A DNA stretch of 64,000 nucleotides from the NCBI RefSeq assembly GCF_910596095.1, contig NC_056550.1, positions 6,286,501 to 6,350,500 of the forward strand. Reading direction: 5' to 3'. Of the stretch, positions 25,263 through 36,025 are shown piece by piece. The translations under genes were made by a program, and so were the position numbers. How positions within the stretch are numbered: position 1 is the stretch's first letter; the number at the start of each line of letters is the position of its first letter. The notes beneath the pieces were generated by a model, which was not told the DNA's origin, made no database searches, and saw nothing but the letters and a program-made list of their open reading frames with translations. Source of the stretch: Thunnus maccoyii (taxonomy: Eukaryota > Chordata > Actinopteri > Scombriformes > Scombridae).

Positions 25263-25656
25263 TTAAAGGAGCACTCAGGTGATTTATTAATGCACCTCCA
25301 CTAAGTTAGTAGACCTGACAGAGATACATGCACGCATAGACACAGCTGAGGTCTGAAAAATTAATAAAAATCTTTTAATCCCTTGAAGGATAAAGCTCTT
25401 AAAATCCTGGATCCTACATTTCCCATAATGCAACTTACTGTAATAGTATAGCCTGCTTGGTAAATGTCTATGTCTTTTCAACTCCATGTCCCGGTTTGTA
25501 AACCAGGATATCTGCTACGAAGATTTTGTCTCTGATATTTCTTCAGACAGAAAGTTCCTCCAGAGCAACAGGTGACGTCATAAAATATGTTTTTTCCGCA
25601 GGCTGAGTACAGGTAAACTAAACTTCATGTGTAAAGCTAGTAGAGTGTCCCTTTAA
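25263..25656. mobile_element. MITE with terminal inverted repeats and an internal CRE
   Basis: The ends TTAAAGGAGCACTC and GAGTGTCCCTTTAA are inverted repeats (12 of 14 match). The 394-bp element contains a consensus TGACGTCA at 25,573-25,580. A diverged copy in opposite orientation lies at about 56,873-57,210; shared blocks include TTTACACATGAAG and CTCTGGAGG. There is no coding potential. Confidence 0.65.
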
Positions 25657-27637
25657 ATGGCAAATGCGTTACATAACAACACCGTGCATCAATACAAGTT
25701 CTTGCATGACTCCTGTGTAATCCATCTGCTTTATATGCAAATCTATGCAAAAAATCTATATAGCTTCAAGTAGAGGTGCAATATAATTTCCTACACACTA
25801 TTCAGCATAGAAAATGAACTTTCAGTCCCGTATCATTCGATTAAGTCATTTAGTTCATCAGAGTACAACCTCACATATTGCATGTTAAAAGGATGATTAT
25901 TTTAAACTTATAATTTCATGTCAAAATCACTTCTGGACAATATGAGCACACAGCAAGCTGACTAAGTACTGCCACTTCTACTTCTCAATAATTACTTCAA
26001 ATCAATTATTGACATGAAAGGGCTCACAACCTCCCGTGTAAATAATTATTGAAATTTCTCCATGAAAAGACAAATGTGTAACTGCTGTGTGTGCTAGTGC
26101 TAACCAGTATCACACAAACTCCATTGTCCCTCATAGAAACTAGAATCGTTTGTTAGCTACACACAGAAAGGAAACTGCATTGTGTCCCAGTGTTACTCAT
26201 TGTCAGCGGTGCACTGGTGGTGCTAAGTACTACTAACAGCCTAAATCTAAATCAGAAAAAAAACATTTAAGACTTCTTCATGGAGTTGTTGGATTATCTG
26301 ATAATGTGGGTCAGCTGGACACCAACAAGCTTCTACAGCAAGAGGAGTCATCTGTCCTCAGTGACGTAGACTTAAACACAGGAGAGCCAGTCATACCCTT
26401 GACCTTTTGCAGCCCCAGTTTGTGCCTCTCATTACACTCAAGTCACAGAGCTAAGCATCTGATTTTCTGAAAAATAAATATCAGTTCACTTAACAGCACT
26501 TATAGCTGAAGGTACTTCAGACTAGATGAAAATATACAGTCTGTTGCATGATAAAGAAAAGATTTTCAACCTGTTTTTCAAGTTGCGGATGAATTTGCTA
26601 TCAAGGTAACAGAAATGACGAGTGTCCTTGCTCAGTTTGTGCAATGTAGACCAAACAACTCATTTTATGATCAGTTATATTGGTATATATTGATTTTTTT
26701 TTTTTTAAACAAAATAATGTGTCAATATTTTTGCATGTCATTTTCAGCTACCTGGATAGGAAACACAGTTGCTATATTTCTTCCAGATGGTGAGAAGAGT
26801 CTTTGAAATTTTAGGAAATACCTTCAGAACAGCTGTAACTTTTGTTAAGCGACTTTCAGGGTTTTTGAAGGATTGCTGGATATTTACTTTTTGCAGAACT
26901 GGATGCTCAGCTCTGTGACTAATGATATGAGACACAAACAGGACAGCAGACTCCCATAGATACAGTGACTGCAGATGTGCTGCAGGATAGATATCATTTA
27001 CAGAAGAAGGTATTTAAACATGAGGAGTCAACTTCCAATAGGGCCTGTATACCCAGGAATATATTCACATGTTAATCACAACAAAAACAGCATGTATTTG
27101 TATCCATTGGATTAGATTAGATGTCTCTGTGGACATAAATCAGCCTGCGCCACAAACCTCTAGGTCTTACCCTTCTTATTTTCAATTTTCAATCAATTTG
27201 ACTTTATTATTGGATCATATCAAACGTTTTCTTACCATTGTTAACTCCCATTTTCCCATCTCGTCCGGTTTCTTAAGGAGTGTAGCTTTCCATCTTGACA
27301 GGAATTGCTGGACTGAAAATCAACTTCCACTGTGCGAAACAGAAAGTTTAAGGCTGCATTTTGATATAATAAAAAACTTTTTTTTAAAACTCTCTTTTTG
27401 AACTACATTAACGCGCCTGTATTACAATTAAACAATTAAAAGACGACTTTCACCGCAGGGTAATCGCTACATTTTCTGGCTGCATAGAAATGTGTGGGTT
27501 TGTTATCGCAGCGAACGCGGACGAGATCTGAACTGTTCCAACTTGTTTTCTGTCTGTGGCGTGAAATGATTTGAATCCACCGATACCAGCTGAGAAGTTT
27601 CCTGCAGACTGGACAGAGTGACTGAAACTCACGGAGC

Positions 27638-27643
27638 TTTATA
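27638..27643 (-). promoter_or_regulatory. Possible TATA box, candidate rgl3 promoter
   Basis: Minus-strand TATAAA within CACTATAAAGCTCC. About 30 bp downstream begins a segment without runs of simple repeat, reaching an ATG at 27,483-27,485 that opens MQPENVAITL and a TGCG|GTGAAAG donor-like site. That small exon ends in phase 2 and does not join the phase-0 start of the first visible rgl3 exon, so it can only be the first exon if another exon intervenes or it is noncoding. Confidence 0.25.
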
Positions 27644-30600
27644 GTGGGAGGTGGCTCTGCTTGGCTTGCTGTCTAGTACAGTAATGTGGCATTCATTTGG
27701 CGTCGGAATAATCGGAAAAAATTGTTTCCGATTGGAAAAAATTCACATGAACGGAAACACGTATCGGAAAAACAGCTGGGAAAGTCAGCGAACATTTTGG
27801 TAAAAGACTTAGGCCTACAGAAAGTTGATGTCCTATAGGCAGAAACATGGCGGCCGAAAGTAAATGTTTGGTTGATGGCAAGAAACTTTTTTTTTTTACT
27901 AATTCACATATTGCATATCAATTTTTTGCTCACATGTAATTTGTAATATGGTATTAGGTTGTAACATTTAGTTGCTGTCCATGTAGAATGACCTAGATTA
28001 GTTAGAAAAAATAATTATTCGCTTTAATACTAATAACAAGTAGGTGAAATAATAAGCTATTTTATTGGTTTTAGGGAATGTACTGGTGCAACAACCCGTC
28101 TGGGACAAAATACAACACATCTGCTTTGTAGCATCCATGTTGTTTCTACATTACCACTTAAAAGCTCATCAACACACAGAAGTCGGAAGAACCACTTCCC
28201 AACTCGGGAAATGGGACCACCCGAGGAGCACGTGAATGCAGCATATGTCTAGAGTTTGTCTTCTTGTCTTTTTTATGAGTTAAGTTGAGTAGAATCAGTG
28301 TAAACTTCCTTAATTTGGTCCCTAAATCACATGACATCTGTGTTAGAGCCAGGATTTCATCTGTTACAACCCACACAAAGTTAAAGGGATAGCAAACGAT
28401 GTGAAACTGTATGCACAATTTAAAATAATCCAAAAAACGGCTTTTCAAATGTGTCACAAGGACAGAAATACATTAATCGAGGATACACACAGTATATTTT
28501 GTTGAGAAACACTGAATGTAAACATAACTTTTGTTCATTTAACAAAAAAAACAAGAAACAAACAAAAAACCCATCACATCAGACACATTAAGTCATTTGT
28601 CTTAAAACACATCTGGAGAGGATCTTTAAAGTTGTTTTAGGTGAAAGCATCAGCTGAAAGTCTAAAAGTTGTCTTCTGCTGTATGTTGGGTCGGCTGCAG
28701 GGCTTCTAAAAAATACAAGAAATACAAGAAAAACACCAGCACAGAGAATTTGGGAAAGTTTAAAGTGGCAAAATGCTGTCAGGATCATATGACTGTCCCC
28801 TACAACGATCTATAACACTGATAAGATAACAATAGTTCATAAGTGAGATACAGGAATTGCAGAATTCTCTCTGTTACGCACAGAGTTTACATCATAAAAT
28901 ATAGCTCAGTTTTCCACAACCAAACAAAATCATTTACATACAAATGTAACACACTTGGATATTTTCTGCTACATACTGCTTACAGTAATCTGTTAACAGC
29001 TGTGTGTTGACAGATAAAGCATACTCTTTTTAGTCTTTGAGTCTAATTTTTACAAACCAGAACAGAAACGTATGCATCATCAAGATTTGTCTACAGTTGT
29101 GGGGCTAGTGTGAAAGGTGGTGATGGGTTTTAGGACTGGTGTTTTTTAAGGGACCCATAATCCTTAGCTGCACCCCTGTACAGCAAAATAACACCAGTAA
29201 TAAACCACTTAAAGACACACATTCATCCAAAATACTGACTATATCTCACTTTTAAAATCATATCCATTTCCCTGCTTCCTTATTATTATCATTATTATTG
29301 TTATAATTAATTACTTCAACTAACAATTACAACTGCCAGGGATGATACTGTTGTTGGTTGTGATAGATTTGTGTGTCTCTTGTGCGTGTTGTTAAATCAA
29401 AAAGAGAAAAATAAAGTTCTGTTTAAAATAAATCATTTTGAAACATGTATTTGTGTTTCTAGTGAACCAAATCTGTTTCATGCTTGATAGTCATAATGAA
29501 AACCATGTTTTAGCCCATTTGTTTTTGTCCTCATTATAACATTAGAGGCAAGCGAAAAACAGATATGAAACAAAAGCCACAATGTTTCATTTTATATGAA
29601 ATAACAAACTGGTCATTATTTGAGGTTTATGTAATACTGAGGAAGAGCACTTTTACACTTTTACCATCCGTCTCTGTCTGTGTTCCTGCCTGTCTACCTT
29701 CTCTTCTGCCTTTCTGCCAGATGACACATCCACTTCTGTCTGTCTGTTATGTCATTTGACTATACAGCAGTTTTTAAAACATTTATGATGCTCTCCCAAC
29801 CATGAAAATCACAGTTTTATAATACTCTGACCCAGAACACCAGTGAGTGAGTGAGTGCGTGTGTGTCTATGTGTTTATGTGTTTATGCTTCAGGCTGCAA
29901 TTTGACCTACATGGACCATGAAAACATTCAACTTTTCTATGGAATATGGCTCTTCTTTCCTGTGTGTGGCATTTTGCTCTGCGTCATCCTCACAGCTGAT
30001 GTAAAGGCCTCCTCTTCCCTTCCAGATGAAACAGACAACACAAATATCACATGCTCTTTATTTGGTCAAGACATGGATATGTTTTGTGACTGAAAGTAAC
30101 TCAACCACATATGGCTTTTGTACGACTAACTACGACTAAAAGTTTTGACATTGGATTATAAGTAAAGTATAAAATACTCATGATACACCCCATAGTTCAT
30201 ATTTCAATATTTTGTCATCACAATAACAACTGACATGTGACGTATATGTTTCCTCTTAATCTAAATTCTTGGCGCATATTTAGTTTCCATTATCCAGCCA
30301 GAACAGTTCCACCACTAATTTGAACTCTCTGACGCCTTTAGGTGTGGTTCTTCCCCCGAATCTGCTTCCTTGTTGATGGTGATGTTGTCATAAATTAGTC
30401 CAGGCTGTAAACACAAATGTGACATTGTACAGTGTGGACCCCACCTACACCTGCTATTAACATGTCATCTCTTAATATATGGTAGAAGTTCAACAGCAGG
30501 GCATTTCTAAAGGTTTGAACAGATGTTGCCTATTTTGATTCTAGTATCTCATATGAAGCTTTCGTATTTAAAAAGCAGTCAATCCAACATTTTTCAATTG

Positions 30601-30827
30601 AGTTAAAGGCAAAATTTGGGCATCGCTTGAAAAATAGTAACCAAAAAAATAAGCTACATACTGCACAATGTGTTGGTATTCCACTGTTGAACATACCTCA
30701 CTTCTGCATCCTGTGTAACGAGGCTCTTGAGCAGACGTCCGCTCAATATTTTCATGTTTGCCTTCTGCTATGGAAACGTCTGTCAGGGTTTACAATCTCC
30801 ACTTTTGTTAGCCAGTGAGTTCCAGCT

Positions 30828-30874
30828 CCCCCCCCCCCCCCCCCCCCCCCCCCCCCACCACCACCACCACCACC
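30828..30874. repeat. Poly-C run followed by (ACC)n
   Basis: Twenty-nine consecutive C (30,828-30,856) then about six ACC units. This is unusual in an AT-rich background, and length is likely to vary or be miscalled. Confidence 0.9.
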
Positions 30875-33800
30875 TCACCACCCATACACCCACCCAAGCA
30901 TCAGAAAGAAGTACAAACTACAAATCTCAGATAATTCATAGAATTCAGACATTTGGCCTCTGGATTCAGGAATTCAAAGATTTCCAAGGAAGGCTGACGC
31001 ACAAAGGTTACAGCAGCTGTGAGGAATGCAGACAGACAGTTCTTTATCAACACACCGCAAGAGACAAATGCCTTCTGAAAAATCTTAGCATTGATGAACC
31101 TTATGACAGGGGCAGGAATTTACGGCATTGAATAAGCAGCATGTTCATCGACAGTAAGTTCATCGACAATATGTTCATCGCTTCAGCGTGTTTGAATTTG
31201 CTGTTATTCTAGAGGAGCATTTAACAGCTAAAGTGGCAGATAACTTTCTCAGGAATTGATGGAGACTATGGATGTATTATAAGAACTACATCCCAGATTC
31301 ATAGATGGCATCTATTCAGTCAAATGAAAATTGTTCGCCTGGCACACACAAGTTTTCTAGCTTCCAGGCTTGCTTCCGCGTTAGGGTTGGACATATAGAC
31401 TTTACATTGGGATGATGTCACAAACTTTAACATCTCTTTTCTAGGCTCTGGGAAAGTTTCACAAATATAAAACCTTCATGGATTAAAAATTAATAATACT
31501 TTGCAGTTTGAGGTGTCCTGTCAACAGTTTTATATGGGGGCAGCAGGGTATTTTTTCGCTGCAATACCATGAGTGGCCACTAGGAAAAATAGTATCCAGT
31601 TTTCTTAATATATCCATGGTGGAGCCCAGACCAGAGCTGAAAGGAGAGTAAATATTGGACTTAAATTCACCAGGTGACCAGAGACAAAACTTCAAATGAA
31701 TGCTAATGTTCTGTGTCTGTTTTTAGCTAACACATTTGCTAAATCATCTTTATTAATATGTCAATGTTCTGTTCACAGCTTGTTGTGCTGCCCCCAAGTG
31801 GCCAAAAAAATCAATTGATGTTGGTTTAAGCAAAGTAAAAGAAAACAGCCTCAGTGATCCACTTATGCGTGAACAAAAACAGTATGTGGGATATTTCCTC
31901 TCAGCTCAGTGTGGCTCTTCACTGAGTAAACATGATCATGAACCAAGGCCCATATGAGTCAAAGAAGGGCAAGTTAGGACAGAAAAAACAACATTCATAC
32001 ATCAGTCAAGTTATTCATTTGATGGCTGAAATTATGTCCTACAGTCTTTATTTCTACTTTTAACAGTTCAGATTCTGGAATTACATTTCCTGTTGTATGT
32101 ATGCTTGTGTCCAACAAACAGCACAAGGAAGTGGACAAGACAAAAAAAACTTCCAAATAAAAAACACGACCAAGTCTTTGCCTTTACAATAGTTTCTGTC
32201 CTCTTTGGTTTTATGAGTGATATTTTACATTTTGGCAGCAGATGTTGCAGGTTGAAGGCTTCCATTGGCTTCCTCCAAATGTAAACCACTCCAGACGACA
32301 GAAAAAGGGGAAAACCTGACCTCATTACCTTCGTTAACAACCTTTACTGAATGTAAAAATGCTTGAAATGGAAACACATTCCTCTGAGGTATTATTACCA
32401 AAAGGCTGTCTCACGTTTTTAGGGTTACCAGGGCCAGAATGGCACGTATCAAGTGCATACCAGTGGGTTTTAAGGAGTCTGCCACTCCTGCTAATGACTC
32501 AGCCACTCAGGCTGTTCAGGTGTTCTCCATGGAGACAGGACTGAAAGAAATCCCTCACTGGCTCACAAGCCTCGTTAACCACTCTAGACCTCTGACGCAA
32601 AACTGCTAAGAAAACAGCGTCTTTTGTGAGTCGACTCCTGGATTATCACTCAGTGTTTGACTGCAAACAAAATGACATGAAGTCATATTCCCTGCAGGGA
32701 ACACTGATGATGCTAATGAGGGGCCTGCAACCCTAAGTGTGTTTACTATGTTGATGGAGTTTATTGTGCAAAGGTCAAAAACTGTCTACACTGAATGAGC
32801 ATACAGTAACCTTTGGGAGAGGCAAAAATCAAATTGCTCATTTTAAAGCTACGTTTTTTTAAACCACAAAGGGACTGATTCCAGGCATATTACAAAACAT
32901 CTTATCATAATGTCGCTCGTATCAGTCATTATTGATTTTCTCACGATAACTTCACTATTATATTTGTTGAGCTTAAGATTCACTGAAGCTTAGCATTTCC
33001 TAGTAGGAGATTCTGAACCTGAAAAATGACCAAGAATTGTTTGAGCTGCAAACAGAGTATTCATTTAACACAAAAATAAACAAAATTCTTCAATCCTGTC
33101 AGTCTAAATACTTCCTGCAATGTGAAATACAGCCTGAGAGCTTATATACGGGGTCAGTCATATTCATCAGCTAAAAATCCCAAATGGCATCATGTTCTTG
33201 CCATTAAAAAAGCAACAGCATGTGTGACATGGGGTTAATATTGTGTCATTATATGCAGTCAAATAGAACATGTTTGAGAGCAAACCTTTGACACTGCTAT
33301 CAAACAGTTTAATGGCAACACTGATCAATGTAGACCAAAACTGTTTGTTGTGACTGCACACTATCACTAAAGAAGTAATTTGAATAACTATTCGTAGTAA
33401 AGATCTCCAAAAATTCCAACAATGGAATGAAAAGAATGATTGCAGTTATTCTTGAAACTTAGACCCGCCTCTAAACACATGCCCTGCATACAAGGAGGTG
33501 GACAAAATAAGAGTCTAGCTTAAACCTTCAGATGGAGGAGAATCTAGAAAAAAACACACATCCCACCAGACTTTATTAACAAATACTGTATTTCTTTGTG
33601 TGTTTCTAAATGGCAGCCTTGCCATAATAACAGCTTTGTGACTCTCAGTATAATCCAGCTCTATCAGCTCCAGTTTATACTGCCAAATATTGTTCTTTGT
33701 GACTCATTTTATTCATTGTGATGATGTTTGAGTCTGTTCCCCTTGACATCCTTGGTCATTTCTAATCAGGTAGTAGCTGTCAGCTGCTTTTGTTCGTTTT

Positions 33801-35110
33801 TTCCATTTCTTCCATTTAGTCCTATTCAGAGTCACAGAAGAATGGGACTTTAGGAGGGAAACATTATAAAGATGGACCATAGCTCAACCCAGTACATCGA
33901 TGGGTGATTTAACCCTGTTAGACCTTGGACATGAGCCAGCTGCCAGCACACATGGGTCAATCACAGAGCAATTCAGAGACTCCAACACACCTGACTTTAG
34001 TGTCAGTAGTGTCAGTATTATCTCTGCACCATCACAAGTGATGTACTGTTAGGTGATGACGGGCTGATATGACTCTTGGGGAGATGAGCAAGAGATGACT
34101 GTTATCTAAGCAGGGCAGAGCTTTCCTGCAACCATCAGGTGACACTTACATAAAGCCAGTACTGAGGCCACGCAGGAGATAAGAGCTTCCTCTGCTGTGC
34201 TGACTGAACTGCACTGAGAATGGACTGAGACTAACTGAACACATTACCTCCATCTCATGGAGAAACATAGTATAGCAGATGTACTACTGTGATTATTTAT
34301 GCTAAAAGAATGTTGTTGGTCAGAGAGTCATGCTGTAGGTGTGGATACCTGCGTATGAAATATGTACCTGTGTATGTTAAGCAATGCAACGGAATGCACT
34401 GCAAGTCTCATCGTAATATTGTGCTCCACTCCAATCTATTCATGTGTTTTTCCTGTTAATGTGAGACAGAGTAACTGGATGTGAGACATTTCTGTGATAA
34501 CAAACAATAAAGTGTAATCTAATTGTAGTAGTTGGAGCTTGTTTTCTCTGCAACAATGAAATGAAGCTGGAACACAAGAGAGTGCTCGCATGCTGTCTGA
34601 CTGAAAACTTGTGAACTGAACATCAGCTTTTAGGCAAATGTGGATGAAAAGTCCTTAAAGTGCTCAAAGAAAGGGAAAAAAGTAAACTTGAACATCTGCA
34701 ACTCCAAAATGAACAAATTCCATCAGCTGATGAAGATCATATGGCTGAAAGCTTGTAAGTGGACCTTGACGTGAGATTGTTTTTTCCAACTGTTGTTTTC
34801 TTGGTCAAGAAAGAACTTTGAAACATCTTTTAATTAGATTAAATGCTTTTGTCACGCAATGAATTACTGAACCACATGTAGTTCTTTTAAGACTAATGTC
34901 AAATGTTTTGACTTTTGGTTACAGTAAAATGATGCATGATACACCCCAGATGTCATATTTGATTTGATTTCTTTTGTAGTCACAGTAGCACAGGACTAAA
35001 ATAAATGTTTTCTTTTCATCCACAAACAAATTTGTTCTACTAATGGATCAGATCACATGAAATATGTTAACAGATGTTTAGGAACGTGATTAGTAAATGC
35101 ACATGTTCTT

Positions 35111-35113
<3 letters not shown>

Positions 35114-35149
<36 letters not shown>
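35114..35149. repeat. (CA)n microsatellite
   Basis: An uninterrupted CA array of 36 bp, just 3' of slc44a2. Confidence 0.9.
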
Positions 35150-35154
<5 letters not shown>

Positions 35155-35403
35155 AGCATACAAGATGGAATTGACTAAAGGGTTAAAGGAGAGACAGTCA
35201 AACAGTGACGTACAAAACTATGTTTTACTTCAAAAACATCAAATAAGAGCTGAAATATAACCATTAACGTCAATATACATTTTGCTTTTGATAAAGTTTC
35301 ACCACAGCATCAGTTGCTTTATGTAAAAGTCTATAAATGTAGATAAGGCCTCAACTATGCATGACTGGTAGTGTAATGGCTTTGGTATCAATAAGGTTAA
35401 ATA

Positions 35404-35409
35404 TTTATT
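35404..35409 (-). other. Candidate polyadenylation signal, slc44a2 long form
   Basis: Minus-strand AATAAA about 510 bp beyond the stop codon of the distal last exon (35,919). It is the first exact hexamer I see on that strand after the stop. Confidence 0.45.
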
Positions 35410-35918
35410 CATATATTACATGATTACACATTTGAAAATTAAAAACATACAGCGATAAAAGCACAAAGATATTTGAAACTTCAATAATTACTTTTAAGCT
35501 TACCTTCATGTAACACTCAAATATGAAAAAATAAAACATGCTGAAATTAAGCTACTTCTCTGATAAAATGAAAATTTGTAACACACTAAAACACTTGTTT
35601 GGATGTTGACTGCATTCCAAATATAAATGAATAATCTCAAATTTAAAAATCCACAAAACTCTAAATTGAATATATGACATCATTTTTTTAAAAAAAGCAC
35701 CTCACTCCTTAGAAACCAAGGCATGTGGCAACGTGAAGCCCATTTTTTTAGACCTGAGGGGACAACACATGTTGGACTGAACTTATAAAATATTTGGTTG
35801 AAACAAAATACAAAGAATGACACGAGTGATCATCACCTGTAGGCTCCAGGTGACTGATGGTATAAAAAATAAAAGAAAACAAAACGTCCTTGCATCTCTA
35901 ATGCTTAGAGGAAGCGCT

Positions 35919-36025
35919 CTACTGAGCCTGCTGAGTCTTGTTCTTCTTATTCAGGATTTTGCGGAGGCTCTCGGGCATCAGGTAGGGCCTCTCTGCACTC
36001 CCATCGTTCCTCTCAAGATCCTCCA
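35919..36025 (-). CDS. slc44a2: slc44a2 distal alternative last exon (A)
   Basis: Acceptor TTTCCAG|TGGAGG; stop TAG at 35919-35921. Joined to the exon ending at 37,883 it reads ...[19 protein letters not shown] followed by [20 protein letters not shown]. The basic Lys-rich tail and length fit the standard SLC44A2 C-terminus. The acceptor has a good pyrimidine tract. Confidence 0.92.

Larger units (their letters stand above)
24129..35403. other. Stretch without a recognised gene; may hold the rgl3 first exon
   Basis: Over about 11 kb I found no exon chain. rgl3 needs an upstream coding exon ending in phase 0, and none was identified with confidence. Contents seen: a MITE with terminal inverted repeats (25,263-25,656), a possible minus-strand TATA box (27,638-27,643), a poly-C run (30,828-30,856), a (CA)n tract (35,114-35,149) and assorted AT-rich unique sequence. 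Confidence 0.6.

Noticed and set aside
27454..27485. Small exon MQPENVAITL with donor as the rgl3 start
   Set aside because: It ends in phase 2, while the first visible rgl3 exon begins in phase 0 and has no alternative acceptor of the right phase.
27846..27930. Plus-strand ATG in a strong context (ACATGGCGGCC) opening a short frame
   Set aside because: The frame ends after about 28 codons in poly-T-derived Phe, and no continuing exon was found; the same spot is also a Kozak-like site on the other strand.
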